Positions 40,593 through 50,951 of a DNA stretch of 64,000 nt are shown here, piece by piece. Position numbers and translations under genes: made by a program. Every line of letters starts with the position of its first letter. Position 1 is the first letter of the stretch. Location: the NCBI GenBank assembly GCA_934476085.1, contig CAKSNE010000001.1:124001-188000 (forward strand). The letters are read 5' to 3'. The notes under the pieces are model-generated. The model saw only the letters and a list, made by a program, of their open reading frames with translations. It made no database searches and was not told the DNA's origin. This stretch comes from an uncultured Eubacteriales bacterium (GTDB lineage: Bacteria; Bacillota; Clostridia; Oscillospirales; Acutalibacteraceae).

Positions 40593-43055
40593 ATGAGAAA
40601 ATCAATTTTTGTCAGCGTTTTTGTTGAAAAAACAACAATAAATTTTGATAAATCTTTTGATTACTCTGTCCCTTTTGATTTAAGCGACAATGTTTTTATC
40701 GGTCAGCGAGTTTTAGTTCCTTTTGGTAAAGGAAATAAAAAGCGACAGGGCGTTATAGTTGAAATACACGAAAAATGCGAAAAAGATGTTTCAAAAATCA
40801 AACCTATTTTTGAAATTGTTGATGAAAAACCGCTTGTTACCGATGAAATGTTAAGGTTAGCAAAATTCATTTCAAATCAGACCTTTTGCACTTTTTTTGA
40901 AGCACTTCGACCAATGATACCTATTGGTATTAATGTAAAAGTTGTGTCAAGCTTTGTTTTAAAGAAAAATTATAATGATATTGACAGAGATAGTTTAAGT
41001 CAAGACGAAAAGTTGATTGTTGATAGTATTTTTAATGCAAAAGGTGCGGTAAAATCTAAAAAATTACTCGAAATAATCGGGGTAAAAAGCGAAAAAGTTT
41101 TTTTGAATTTAATAAATAAAAATATAATTGAAAAACAAGAAAATGCAGTTCGCAGAGTGGGCGATGCCTCAGTTAGAATGGTTAGCTTGCCACAAGATAT
41201 TGAACTTGAAAATTTAAGTAATTTTACCCCTAAACAAAAAGAAATCGCAAACTTTTTAAATGATTGTCAAACCGCTTCGGTAAAAGAAATTAATTATTTT
41301 ACAGGCGTTAGCGTTACCACTGTCAATACAATGATAAAACAGGGCAAATTAGTAGAATATGACCTTGAAGTTATGCGCTCGCCTTATGAAATTGATACCG
41401 ACGGCGAAATGACTAAGATTAATTTAACCGATGAACAATCAATTGCTTTTGAAAGCATAAAGAAGGATATGAACTCTGCCGAAGGCGGAAAAGTTGGACT
41501 TCTTTTCGGTGTAACAGGCTCTGGTAAAACGCAGGTATTTTTAAAAGCGATTGATGAGTGTATAAGCCAAAATAAAGGCGTTATTGTAATGGTGCCTGAA
41601 ATTGCACTAACCCCGCAAACTATGAGCATTTTCAGCAACCGTTATGGCAAAAAAATTGCTGTATTCCATTCGGCTATGAGCCTTGGTGCCAGAACTGATG
41701 AGTGGAAGCGTGTTAAATCGGGCGAGGCTAAAATTGCGATCGGAACTCGCTCGGCTGTTTTCGCTCCTTTTGATAATTTAGGTCTTATTATAATGGACGA
41801 AGAACAGGAGCATACCTATAAATCAGAGGCAACGCCTCGTTTTCACGCAAGAGATGTTGCAAGATCAAGAGCAAAGTATCATAATTGCTTGTTTTTAATG
41901 GCTTCTGCTACACCCAGCGTTGAAACTTATTCGCTTGCTAAATCCGGTTTTTACTCGCTTTATACAATGAAAAAGCGTTATGGTAATGTAACTTTGCCAC
42001 AGGTTAAAACCGCTAATATGAAAGAGCAGTATAAAAACGGCAATTTCGGCATTTTCAGCGATATTTTAACCGAAAAAATAAAAGAAACTGTTGATAACAA
42101 AAAACAGGCGATTATCCTTTTAAACAGGCGTGGGTATCAGGTTGTAGTTTCCTGTACTAACTGCGGTGCGGTAAGACAATGTCCTAATTGCAGCATTTCA
42201 ATGACTTATCATACCGATAATAACAGAATGATGTGCCATTATTGCGGATATTCTGAAGAATATTCCGATACTTGTAAAATCTGCGGTGAGAAAAATGTAA
42301 AACTCTCGGGCTTTGGCACTCAAAAAGCTCAAGAAGAGTTGTCTATGATATTTCCGTCTATTCGTATTCTTAGAATGGACGCAGATACCACAATGACAAG
42401 ATTTTCTCATGAGAAAAAACTTACCGCATTTAAAAACGGCGAATATGATGTAATGATAGGAACTCAAATGGTCGCAAAAGGTCTTGATTTTCCGTCGGTT
42501 ACATTAGTAGGCGTTATAAATGCCGACCAATTGCTTTTTGGCAATGATTTTCGTGGGTATGAAAAAACCTTTTCTTTGCTAACGCAGGTAATCGGGCGTT
42601 CGGGAAGAAGCGAAAAGGGGACAGCCGTAATTCAAACTATATCACCTGATAATGAAATTATTATGTTATCGGCTGATCAGGATTATGAGCGTTTTTATGA
42701 AACCGAAATTTTGCAAAGAAAAATTTTGAAATATCCGCCTTATTGTGATTTGTGTGTAATAGGCTTTTCAGGTCTTTCAAAAGAAAAAACTCTTGAAATG
42801 AGTAAGTTGTTTTTTGATAAGCTAAAAAAACATATTACAACCGATTATAATGATTTAAAAATGATGATTTTAGGACCTAGTCCTTGTAATATACCTAAAG
42901 TTAATAATAAATATCGTTTTCGTCTTATTTTAAAATGCAAAAATTCAAGGCGACTTCGTGAATTAGTTTTAAAATTGTTAATTGAAACAGGAAATATAGG
43001 AAAATATAAAAACATCTCTGTTTTTGCTGATATAAATCCTGAAAATATAATATAA
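40593..43055 (+). CDS. priA: Primosomal replication restart helicase PriA
   Basis: 820 residues. N-terminal 3'-DNA-binding domain (VFVEKTTINFDKSFDYSVPF), Walker A LLFGVTGSGKTQV, DEEQEH box, then the zinc-binding Cys cluster CTNCGAVRQCPNCSISMTYH / CHYCGYSE...CKICG, and the helicase C domain with IGTQMVAKGLDFPSVTLVGV. It restarts stalled forks by loading the primosome. Length and all motifs normal. GGGAGGAG upstream of ATG 40593. In Bacillus coaBC lies between rpoZ and priA; here it is absent. Confidence 0.95.
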   Translation: MRKSIFVSVFVEKTTINFDKSFDYSVPFDLSDNVFIGQRVLVPFGKGNKKRQGVIVEIHEKCEKDVSKIKPIFEIVDEKPLVTDEMLRLAKFISNQTFCTFFEALRPMIPIGINVKVVSSFVLKKNYNDIDRDSLSQDEKLIVDSIFNAKGAVKSKKLLEIIGVKSEKVFLNLINKNIIEKQENAVRRVGDASVRMVSLPQDIELENLSNFTPKQKEIANFLNDCQTASVKEINYFTGVSVTTVNTMIKQGKLVEYDLEVMRSPYEIDTDGEMTKINLTDEQSIAFESIKKDMNSAEGGKVGLLFGVTGSGKTQVFLKAIDECISQNKGVIVMVPEIALTPQTMSIFSNRYGKKIAVFHSAMSLGARTDEWKRVKSGEAKIAIGTRSAVFAPFDNLGLIIMDEEQEHTYKSEATPRFHARDVARSRAKYHNCLFLMASATPSVETYSLAKSGFYSLYTMKKRYGNVTLPQVKTANMKEQYKNGNFGIFSDILTEKIKETVDNKKQAIILLNRRGYQVVVSCTNCGAVRQCPNCSISMTYHTDNNRMMCHYCGYSEEYSDTCKICGEKNVKLSGFGTQKAQEELSMIFPSIRILRMDADTTMTRFSHEKKLTAFKNGEYDVMIGTQMVAKGLDFPSVTLVGVINADQLLFGNDFRGYEKTFSLLTQVIGRSGRSEKGTAVIQTISPDNEIIMLSADQDYERFYETEILQRKILKYPPYCDLCVIGFSGLSKEKTLEMSKLFFDKLKKHITTDYNDLKMMILGPSPCNIPKVNNKYRFRLILKCKNSRRLRELVLKLLIETGNIGKYKNISVFADINPENII

Positions 43056-43071
43056 CTTGGAGCGTGTAAAA

Positions 43072-43518
43072 ATGATTAGAGAAGTAATTAAAAACGGCGA
43101 TGAAGTTTTAAGAAAAAAATGTCATAGAGTAGAAAAATTTGATGCAAAGCTACATTCTTTGCTTGATGATATGTATGAAACAATGCAGGATAAAGACGGC
43201 GTCGGACTTGCCGCACCACAGGTTGGAATTTTGCGTAGAGTAGTAGTAATTGATGTCGGCGAAGGCAAAATTGAACTTGTAAACCCTGAAATTGTTAAAA
43301 CTTCAGGCGAACAGGAAGGCCAGGAAGGCTGTTTGTCTTGTCCGGGTGTTTGGGGCGATGTTGTTCGTCCTATGAAAGTTACTGTAAAAGCACAGGACAG
43401 ATACGGAAAAGAGTTTAAAATTAAAGGTCAAGAATTACTTGCTCGTGCTTTTTGCCACGAAATCGATCATTTAGACGGAATTTTATTTTTAGATAAAATG
43501 AAAAAGACCGAAGAATAA
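43072..43518 (+). CDS. def: Peptide deformylase
   Basis: 148 residues with the three metal-site motifs: GVGLAAPQVG, EGCLSCPG and HEIDHLDG. It removes the N-formyl group from nascent proteins. ATG 43072 has GGAG about ten bases upstream; a TTG at 43057 is less likely. Immediately before fmt, the enzyme that adds the formyl group to Met-tRNA. Confidence 0.95.
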   Translation: MIREVIKNGDEVLRKKCHRVEKFDAKLHSLLDDMYETMQDKDGVGLAAPQVGILRRVVVIDVGEGKIELVNPEIVKTSGEQEGQEGCLSCPGVWGDVVRPMKVTVKAQDRYGKEFKIKGQELLARAFCHEIDHLDGILFLDKMKKTEE

Positions 43519-43539
43519 TTTTTTAGGAGAAAATTTTTA

Positions 43540-44463
43540 ATGAACATTGTTTTTATGGGTACGCCCGACTTTGCTGAAGAGTCTTTAAGAAAATTAGTTG
43601 AAAATAATTATAATGTAGTCGGCGTTTTTACAAAGCCTGATATGCCTGTTGGCAGAAAACATATTTTAACTCCGCCGGAAGTTAAGGTTGCGGCAGAAGA
43701 GTTGAATATTCCTGTTTTTCAGCCAAATTCACTTAAAAATGATGAAAGTTTTAATATTTTAAAAGAATTAAATCCCGATTTAATAGTGGTTGTCGCTTAT
43801 GGCAAAATCTTGCCTGAAAATATTTTAAATTTACCGAAATACGGCTGTATCAATGTTCACGCTTCATTGCTTCCTAAATATCGTGGAGCGTCACCGATTC
43901 AATGGTCAATTGTTTGCGGTGAAAATGAAACAGGCGTTTCAACTATGCTGTTAGATAAAGGTATGGATACAGGCGATGTACTTTTGTCAGCGGCTACTGA
44001 AATAGGCTCAACCGAAACTGCAGAAGAGCTTTGGGACAGACTAAAGGTTATGGGCGGCGATTTGCTTATCAAAACTGTTGAAGGTTTGGTAAGCGGCAGT
44101 ATCAAGCCGATACCGCAAGATGAAGAAAAAGCTACTTATGCACCGATTATTAAAAAGGCTGACGGACTTATTGATTGGTCAAAATCGGCTAAAGAAATTG
44201 ATTGCAAAATAAGAGGTTTACATTCGTGGCCTGTTGCGTATACTAAAGTCGATGAAAAAATGCTTAAAATTTTCTCGGCTGATATAATTGATAATATTGA
44301 TGATAAATTCGGTAAAGTTATCTCAAGCGATAAAGAATTAATTGTCGCTTGCGGCAAAGGCGGACTTAAGATTAATGAACTTCAGCTTGAAGGTTCAAAA
44401 CGAATGAAAACCGAAGATTTTTTAAGAGGTAAAAAAATAACTTCAGAATTTTTAGGAGAATAA
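43540..44463 (+). CDS. fmt: Methionyl-tRNA formyltransferase
   Basis: 307 residues; MNIVFMGTPDFAEESLRKLV, INVHASLLPKYRGASPIQWS (catalytic Asn-His and SLLP loop) and the C-terminal OB-like domain with IRGLHSWPVAYTK. Adds formyl to initiator tRNA. AGGAG precedes ATG 43540. One base separates its stop from the YugP start. Confidence 0.96.
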   Translation: MNIVFMGTPDFAEESLRKLVENNYNVVGVFTKPDMPVGRKHILTPPEVKVAAEELNIPVFQPNSLKNDESFNILKELNPDLIVVVAYGKILPENILNLPKYGCINVHASLLPKYRGASPIQWSIVCGENETGVSTMLLDKGMDTGDVLLSAATEIGSTETAEELWDRLKVMGGDLLIKTVEGLVSGSIKPIPQDEEKATYAPIIKKADGLIDWSKSAKEIDCKIRGLHSWPVAYTKVDEKMLKIFSADIIDNIDDKFGKVISSDKELIVACGKGGLKINELQLEGSKRMKTEDFLRGKKITSEFLGE

Positions 44464-44464
44464 T

Positions 44465-45160
44465 ATGTATTTTCATTATTTTGACCCAATGTATTTTTTG
44501 TTTGCATTACCCGGTTTGCTTATAGCACTTTATGCTCAAGCAAAAGTAAAATCTAATTATGCAAGATACAGTAATGTTTTTAACTCTCGTGGTTATACAG
44601 GCGCTGATGTTGCAAGAATGATTTTATCGGCTAATGGCATTAATGATGTTGATATTGCCAGAGTAAGTGGTAATTTAACTGATAATTATAACCCAAAAGA
44701 TAATTGTATTTATCTTTCTGACGGCGTTTTTGGCAGTAATACCGTTGCGGCGGTTGGTATTGCCGCTCATGAAACAGGCCACGCTATCCAACACGCAGTA
44801 GGTTATACACCGATTAAAATTCGATCGGCGCTCGTTCCTGTTTGTAATTTTGGTACAGGCATAAGTCCGTTTCTGATTTTACTCGGCTATATTCTTAATA
44901 TGGAGATTTTATGGTTTTTAGCACTGGGCGTTTTTGCTCTCTCTGTGCTTTTTCAACTTGTAACTTTGCCGGTTGAATTTGATGCTTCAAGAAGAGCGTT
45001 AAAAGCAATCGAGGGTATGAATATGCTAAACGAAAATGAATATAAAGGTGCTAAAAAAGTGCTTTCGGCAGCGGCTTTAACTTATGTTGCAGCACTTTTA
45101 CAATCACTTTTAATATTCTTATATTATGTAATGAGATTTATGGGAAACAGACGAGATTAA
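44465..45160 (+). CDS. yugP: YugP-type zinc metallopeptidase (Zn_peptidase_2)
   Basis: 231 residues with N-terminal TM (about 9-25), the motif GIAAHETGHAIQHA (HExxH) and two or three later TM helices. ALVPVCNFGTGISPF and FDASRRALKAIEGMNML are typical of YugP. A membrane-bound neutral protease of unknown substrate. It is inserted between fmt and rsmB, which are adjacent in Bacillus; Clostridia often carry it here. Confidence 0.92.
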   Translation: MYFHYFDPMYFLFALPGLLIALYAQAKVKSNYARYSNVFNSRGYTGADVARMILSANGINDVDIARVSGNLTDNYNPKDNCIYLSDGVFGSNTVAAVGIAAHETGHAIQHAVGYTPIKIRSALVPVCNFGTGISPFLILLGYILNMEILWFLALGVFALSVLFQLVTLPVEFDASRRALKAIEGMNMLNENEYKGAKKVLSAAALTYVAALLQSLLIFLYYVMRFMGNRRD

Positions 45161-45164
45161 GTTT

Positions 45165-46478
45165 ATGGCAAATGCAAGAAAAGAAGCCGTTAAGGCACTG
45201 ATGAAAATTGAAATTGACGGCGGTTATTCAAATATCATTGTAGATAATTTGCTTTTAGAAACTGATTTAGATGAGCGAGATAAGGCTTTTGCTACAAGTC
45301 TTATTTATGGTGTTATCGAACGAAAATTAACACTTGAATATATTGTTTCAAGTTATTCTAAAACTCCGCTGAAAAAGATAAAACCGTTTATTTTATATGT
45401 TATTTATACTTCACTTTATCAAATTATTTATATGTCAAAAGTGCCGAATTCAGCGGCGGTAAATGAAGCGGTAAAGTTAGTAAGAAACTCAAAATTTCGT
45501 AATTTAAGCGGTTTTGTAAACGCTGTTTTGCGTAACTTTTTGCGAGACGGTGAGATTAAATATCCTGATGAAAAGGCGGATTATTTATCGGTTAAATATT
45601 CTGTTTCAAAAGATATTGTAAACTTGTTTTTAAATCAATATGGTAATCAAACCGAAGAAATTTTAAAAGGCTTTTTTGAGCTTGACGGCGTTTCGATAAA
45701 AGTAAACACCTTAAAAATTTCAGTAGAAGATTTAAAGGCAAAATTAAGCGAACAATGCGATGTGAAAACTCATCCTTTGATTGATGAAGTTTTAGTGCTA
45801 AAGGGTGCAGGCAGTGTTAGAAATTTATTCGGATTTAATCAAGGTTATTTTCATATTCAGGATGCGGCGAGTGCAATTTGTGCAAAAATTGTTGATGCAA
45901 AAGAGCATGACAGAGTAATAGATGTTTGTGCCGCTCCTGGCGGAAAAAGCTTCTCAATCGCTGAAAATATGGGCGATAAAGGCGAAGTTTTAGCACTTGA
46001 TTTATATGAACATAAGGTAGAATTAATTAAAAAAGGCGCTGAAAGATTGGAATTGAAATCGGTAAAATCGTTTGTCAATGACGCTTCAGAGTATAATTCT
46101 TCTTTGTGCAAATTTAACAAAGTTTTGTGCGATTTGCCTTGTTCAGGGCTTGGTATTTTGGGCAAAAAGCCCGAAATTCGTTACAAAAATGTTGCTTTTA
46201 TTGAAAATTTGCCTGCCTTACAGTATAATTTATTAATAGCATCAAAGCAATATGTGGAAATAGGTGGAAATTTATTTTATTCAACCTGTACTTTAAACGA
46301 AAAAGAAAATTTTTCGGTTGTGGACAAGTTTTTACTTGAAAACAAAGAGTTTGAGCCATTGCCGATAGGCGAAAATTTTGAAAAAACAAAAAAAGACAGG
46401 GTTAATACTTTGACACTGCTTCCGCATATACATAAAACGGACGGGTTCTTTATCTCGGCTTTTAAAAGGGTTAGGTGA
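45165..46478 (+). CDS. rsmB: 16S rRNA (cytosine-967) methyltransferase RsmB
   Basis: 437 residues. N-terminal NusB-like domain (ARKEAVKALMKIEIDGGYSN), then the SAM domain with VIDVCAAPGGKSFSIAENM and the catalytic Cys motif VLCDLPCSGLGIL and YSTCTL. Methylates 16S rRNA C967. Five-base gap after yugP. Motif set complete. Confidence 0.94.
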   Translation: MANARKEAVKALMKIEIDGGYSNIIVDNLLLETDLDERDKAFATSLIYGVIERKLTLEYIVSSYSKTPLKKIKPFILYVIYTSLYQIIYMSKVPNSAAVNEAVKLVRNSKFRNLSGFVNAVLRNFLRDGEIKYPDEKADYLSVKYSVSKDIVNLFLNQYGNQTEEILKGFFELDGVSIKVNTLKISVEDLKAKLSEQCDVKTHPLIDEVLVLKGAGSVRNLFGFNQGYFHIQDAASAICAKIVDAKEHDRVIDVCAAPGGKSFSIAENMGDKGEVLALDLYEHKVELIKKGAERLELKSVKSFVNDASEYNSSLCKFNKVLCDLPCSGLGILGKKPEIRYKNVAFIENLPALQYNLLIASKQYVEIGGNLFYSTCTLNEKENFSVVDKFLLENKEFEPLPIGENFEKTKKDRVNTLTLLPHIHKTDGFFISAFKRVR

Positions 46479-46485
46479 TTTTTTA

Positions 46486-47505
46486 GTGACGGATCTTAAA
46501 TCTTTGAATTTAAGTGAAATTGAACAAATCGTAGCCGACCTTAACCAACCTAAATTTCGTGCAAAACAAATTTTTGAGTGGTTGCAAAAAGGCGTAGACT
46601 CGTTTGATGAAATGAAGAATATTCCTAATTCTTTAAAAGAAGAATTAAAAAAGGATTATTATATTTCTTATGCCTTAGTTGAAAAGAAGTTTTGTTCAAA
46701 GTTAGATGAAACCGTAAAATATTTATTTAAACTTTATGATGGCGAGCTTATTGAGTCGGTTGTTATGAAGTATAAACACGGTTACAGTATCTGCGTCAGT
46801 TCTCAGGTAGGCTGTAATATGGGTTGTAAATTTTGTGCTTCAACTATCGGTGGCAAAGCGAGAGATTTAACTGCGGGCGAAATTTTATCTCAAATATTTA
46901 CCGCTTCTAAAGATTTAGGCGTTAGAATTTCTAATGTTGTAATGATGGGAATGGGCGAACCGCTTGATAACTTTGACTCGGTTGTTCGTTTTCTTGAATT
47001 AGTAGGTTGTCCCGAAGGACTTGGCATCGGTATGCGTCATATTTCTTTATCTACTTGCGGTGTTGTTGATAAAATTTATAAGTTAATGGAAAGAAATTTG
47101 CAAATTACTTTGTCAATTTCGCTTCACGCACCATTTAATGAAATGCGTGATACAATTATGCCGATAAACAAGCGATATAATATTGATGAATTAATTACCG
47201 CTTGTAAAAAATATACTGATACAACAGGTCGCAGAATTTCTTTTGAGTATGCACTTATAAAAGGATTTAATGATACGCCTGAATGTGCTTTGAAACTCAA
47301 GGAATTGTTAAACGGAATTATAGCTCATGTAAATTTAATTCCGGCAAACCCTGTTCATAAAGATAAATTTGTCAAGCCCGATAAAAAAGCGGTTTATGCT
47401 TTTTGTGACCGCTTAAACAATCTCGGACTTAATGCAACAGTAAGAAGAACGCTCGGTTCTGATATTGACGCTTCTTGCGGTCAGTTACGACAAAAACACA
47501 AATAA
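46486..47505 (+). CDS. rlmN: Dual 23S rRNA/tRNA adenine-C2 methyltransferase RlmN
   Basis: 339 residues from GTG 46486. Radical SAM Cys motif QVGCNMGCKFCAST, then VMMGMGEPLDN, and the C-terminal catalytic Cys near GSDIDASCGQL. Methylates A2503 of 23S rRNA and A37 of tRNAs. AGGTGA lies 8-9 bases before the GTG. The following phosphatase gene has its own AAAGGAGG site. Confidence 0.95.
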   Translation: MTDLKSLNLSEIEQIVADLNQPKFRAKQIFEWLQKGVDSFDEMKNIPNSLKEELKKDYYISYALVEKKFCSKLDETVKYLFKLYDGELIESVVMKYKHGYSICVSSQVGCNMGCKFCASTIGGKARDLTAGEILSQIFTASKDLGVRISNVVMMGMGEPLDNFDSVVRFLELVGCPEGLGIGMRHISLSTCGVVDKIYKLMERNLQITLSISLHAPFNEMRDTIMPINKRYNIDELITACKKYTDTTGRRISFEYALIKGFNDTPECALKLKELLNGIIAHVNLIPANPVHKDKFVKPDKKAVYAFCDRLNNLGLNATVRRTLGSDIDASCGQLRQKHK

Positions 47506-47530
47506 ATTTTTAAAAGGAGGCAGTTTTTTA

Positions 47531-48262
47531 ATGATTATTGCAGGCAAAACAGATGTTGGTAAACAACGAGAAATGAATCAAGATTTTATAAAATTTCATA
47601 AATTTGATGAAGAAACTGCTCTTTTAATAGTTTGTGACGGAATGGGCGGCGCCAGAGCCGGCAATGTTGCAAGTGAAGTTGCGGCAAATTCAATCTATGA
47701 TTTCTTAATTAAAAAATATGATAACTCGCTAACCGATCACGCAATTAAAACTATTATGACATCTGCGGTAAACTGTGCTAACCTTGATGTTTTTGATTTG
47801 GCTCAAAACAATTCCGAATATTACGGAATGGGTACAACAGTCGTAGCGGTTGTAATTAAAGACGGTTATGCATATACTATTCACGCAGGCGATTCAAGAG
47901 CGTATATAATTTACCCTGAAGGTATGAAAAAAATAACAACTGACCATTCAATCGTTCAACAATTAATTGAAAGTCAGATGATTACCGAAGAAGAAGCTAA
48001 ACACCATCCAAAACGTAATGTTATCACAAGGGCGCTTGGTGTTGAAGAGTGTTTGGAATCTGATTTCAGTATTATAAAACTTGAAAAAGGCTATACAATT
48101 TTAATTTGTTCCGACGGACTTACAAATTACGCTGATGAAAATGAAATTTTTGAAACAGCGAATAATTATGAACCGGAAAAAATTTGTGAAAAATTGATTA
48201 ATAAAGCTAATGATAACGGCGGTGGGGATAATATTTCTCTTGTCGTCGCTAAAGATATATAA
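47531..48262 (+). CDS. prpC: PP2C-family Ser/Thr phosphatase (PrpC/Stp)
   Basis: 243 residues with the PPM motifs: TDVGKQREMNQDF, VCDGMGGARAGNVAS, HAGDSRAYI, ICSDGLTNY and GGGDNISLV. The Asp residues that bind the two metals are present. It reverses phosphorylation by the kinase encoded next. ATG 47531 with AAAGGAGG 11 bases upstream. Confidence 0.95.
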   Translation: MIIAGKTDVGKQREMNQDFIKFHKFDEETALLIVCDGMGGARAGNVASEVAANSIYDFLIKKYDNSLTDHAIKTIMTSAVNCANLDVFDLAQNNSEYYGMGTTVVAVVIKDGYAYTIHAGDSRAYIIYPEGMKKITTDHSIVQQLIESQMITEEEAKHHPKRNVITRALGVEECLESDFSIIKLEKGYTILICSDGLTNYADENEIFETANNYEPEKICEKLINKANDNGGGDNISLVVAKDI

Positions 48263-48285
48263 TTAAAAGAAAGGGAGGAAAAACA

Positions 48286-50076
48286 GTGGATAGATTTATC
48301 GGAAAACGAATTGACGGAAGATATGAAGTTAATGAGTTAATTGGCGTTGGCGGTATGGCAAGTGTTTATAAAGCTTATGATATTATTGATGACAGAGTTG
48401 TTGCCATCAAAATTTTAAAAGAAGAGTTTGTTGCTAATGATGAGTTTAGAAGAAGATTCAAAAATGAATCAAAGGCTATTGCTGTTTTATCTCATCCAAA
48501 CATTGTAAAAGTTTTTGATGTTAGTTTCGGTGATGTTTTGCAGTATATTGTAATGGAGTATTGCGATGGCATTACTTTAAAAGAGTATATTAAGCAAAAA
48601 GGCGTTATTGATTGGGAAGAGGCTGCTTTTTTCACTACTCAAATTTTAAAAGCACTTCAACATGCTCATGAGCGTGGAATAATTCACCGCGATATTAAAC
48701 CGCAAAATATCATTTTAATGCATGACGGTTCAATTAAAGTTGCAGATTTCGGTATTGCAAGATTTTCAAGAAGTGAGCAAAAAACCATAACTGATAAAGC
48801 TATCGGTTCTGTTCACTACATCAGTCCTGAACAGGCACGTGGCGATGATACCGATGGAAAATCCGATATTTATTCTGTTGGCGTTATGCTTTATGAAATG
48901 ACAACAGGTAAATTACCGTTTCAGGCTGATTCGGCAGTTTCGGTTGCTATTATGCAGCTTCAAAATGAACCTGTAAAACCTACTGAAATTAATAAACTTA
49001 TTCCTAAAGGTTTAGAGCAAATTATTCTTATGGCTATGCAAAAAGAGCCTTCACAGCGTTATCCGACTGCGTTTGATATGCTGAGAGATATTGAAGAATT
49101 ACGTCGTGATCCTTATATACAATTTGATCATGCTTACCATACAGCATCAAAGGTGGTTTCTGTTGCCGATGATTATGATTTTGCTCCGTCAAACCGTGAT
49201 TATGGCAATGACGGTTATCAAAAAGAGAAAAAATCTAAAGCAATTCCTATTTTATCAGCAGTAGCCGGTGTTTTTGTTCTTGCTATTATCGGTGTTGCTT
49301 TGTGGTTTTTCCTAGGAGATTCCGGTGATACAATTAAATGTCCTAACTTTGTCGGTATGACTATTGATGAAGTTCAAAATGATGATAAATATAAGAATTT
49401 TGATTTTGAAATTGAGAAAAATAACAATTCCGAATACAAAGCAGGCGAAATTTATAAACAGTTGCCTGAAGCTGATACAAATATTAAATCTAAATCGAAG
49501 ATTACCTTGTATGTAAGCACAGGCGGCGAAAAAATTAAAGTTCCTGATGTTGTTAAACTTGAATATTCCGAAGCAAAAGAAGCGTTAGAGGAATACGGTT
49601 TTGTAGTTAAAAAGGTTACCAGAAATGATGATGAAATCGCTAAAGATTGCGTAATCAGTTCTACACCTGCAGCCGGCGAAGTAGCTAATTCCGGCGATGA
49701 CATTACCCTTTATGTTTCACTTGGACCTGAACAAATAGACGTTACTGTTCCTAGCGTTATCGGAATGTATGAAGATAATGCTAAGCAAACTATTATTGAC
49801 AACGGTCTTAAAATCGGTGATAAAGTTTATGTTTATGATGATACCGCTTATGGTGTTGTTGTTTCACAGTATCCAAGAGCAAACAGTACTGCTGTTTTAG
49901 ATGATGTTGTAACTATTTATATCAGTAAAGGACCTGCTCCTGAAACAACCATTGTACAAACAACAAAGGCTACTAAATCAACTGTTGAACAAAGCAAAAC
50001 TAATGCTGCAGAGACAACTGTTGAACAAACAACAAAAGCCACTAAAACAAAAAAGACTAAAAAAGCGGTAAATTAA
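48286..50076 (+). CDS. prkC: PASTA-domain Ser/Thr protein kinase PrkC
   Basis: 596 residues, GTG start with GGGAGG upstream. Cytoplasmic kinase domain: G-loop LIGVGGMASVYKA, VAIKIL Lys, HRDIKPQN, DFG at VADFGIARF, and activation segment. A TM helix at about 322-342 (AVAGVFVLAIIGVALWFFL) is followed by three extracellular PASTA domains (KCPNFVGMTIDE, KVPDVVKLEYSEA, TVPSVIGMYEDNA). The C-terminal about 40 residues form a Thr/Lys-rich tail with two TTKATK units. Senses peptidoglycan/muropeptides and regulates division, translation and germination in relatives. One-base overlap with rsgA. Confidence 0.95.
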   Translation: MDRFIGKRIDGRYEVNELIGVGGMASVYKAYDIIDDRVVAIKILKEEFVANDEFRRRFKNESKAIAVLSHPNIVKVFDVSFGDVLQYIVMEYCDGITLKEYIKQKGVIDWEEAAFFTTQILKALQHAHERGIIHRDIKPQNIILMHDGSIKVADFGIARFSRSEQKTITDKAIGSVHYISPEQARGDDTDGKSDIYSVGVMLYEMTTGKLPFQADSAVSVAIMQLQNEPVKPTEINKLIPKGLEQIILMAMQKEPSQRYPTAFDMLRDIEELRRDPYIQFDHAYHTASKVVSVADDYDFAPSNRDYGNDGYQKEKKSKAIPILSAVAGVFVLAIIGVALWFFLGDSGDTIKCPNFVGMTIDEVQNDDKYKNFDFEIEKNNNSEYKAGEIYKQLPEADTNIKSKSKITLYVSTGGEKIKVPDVVKLEYSEAKEALEEYGFVVKKVTRNDDEIAKDCVISSTPAAGEVANSGDDITLYVSLGPEQIDVTVPSVIGMYEDNAKQTIIDNGLKIGDKVYVYDDTAYGVVVSQYPRANSTAVLDDVVTIYISKGPAPETTIVQTTKATKSTVEQSKTNAAETTVEQTTKATKTKKTKKAVN

Positions 50077-50951
50077 TGACTAAAGGTATTATTATTAAAG
50101 CGTTATCGGGATTTTATTATGTAAAAACCGATAATGGACTTATTGAGTGTAAGGCTAGGGGAGCTTTTAGAAATAAAAACAATTCCCCTTTAGTCGGTGA
50201 TAATGTTAATATTAGTATATTAGAAAACAACCGAGGCGTTATTGATGAAATAATGCCTCGGTTAAATTGCTTGATACGACCGCCTGTTGCAAATATAGAC
50301 AGGCTTTTTATTGTTGTTTCAACTATTAGCCCTTTACCTAATACTTTTGTTATTGATAAAATGATTGTATCGGCTGAAGATAAGGGAATAGAGCCGATTA
50401 TCGTTATTAATAAAAGCGATTTATCCAGTGCCGATGAAATAGCTGAAATTTATAAAAAAAGCGGTTTTAAGGTTTTTGTTGTAAGTGCAACAAATAATGA
50501 AGGCGTTGAACAGTTATATCCTTTATTTAAAGATAAGCTATCTGTTTTTTGCGGAAATTCGGGCGTAGGTAAATCAAGTCTTTTAAATGCTATTGATAGT
50601 CGTTTTGATATTTCAACCGCCGATATTAGCGAAAAACTCGGTCGTGGCAGACATACAACAAGACATATTGAGCTTTACGAGTCGCATGGCGGATATATTG
50701 CCGATACACCGGGTTTTTCAAGTATTGATATGGAGAAAACAGCGGTTATTAAAAAAGAGAATTTACAGTTTTGTTTTAGAGAGTTTAAAGATTATATAGG
50801 CGAGTGTAAATTTACTTCTTGTTCTCATACAAAAGAAAAAGGTTGTGCTATTTTAGCTGCGGTAGAAGAAGGGAAAATTCCGCTATCAAGAATTGAAAGC
50901 TACCGAAAACTTTATGAAGAATCTTCAAAATATAAGGATTGGGAATTATAA
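50076..50951 (+). CDS. rsgA: Ribosome small-subunit GTPase RsgA
   Basis: 291 residues. N-terminal OB fold, then circularly permuted GTPase: NKSD (G4) before GNSGVGKSSLLNAI (G1) and DTPGF (G3), followed by the C-terminal zinc site FRDYIGECKFTSCSHTKEKGC-type (here EFKDYIGECKFTSCSHTKEK). It helps late 30S maturation and is a known PrkC substrate in Bacillus. TAATG overlaps at both ends. Confidence 0.95.
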   Translation: MTKGIIIKALSGFYYVKTDNGLIECKARGAFRNKNNSPLVGDNVNISILENNRGVIDEIMPRLNCLIRPPVANIDRLFIVVSTISPLPNTFVIDKMIVSAEDKGIEPIIVINKSDLSSADEIAEIYKKSGFKVFVVSATNNEGVEQLYPLFKDKLSVFCGNSGVGKSSLLNAIDSRFDISTADISEKLGRGRHTTRHIELYESHGGYIADTPGFSSIDMEKTAVIKKENLQFCFREFKDYIGECKFTSCSHTKEKGCAILAAVEEGKIPLSRIESYRKLYEESSKYKDWEL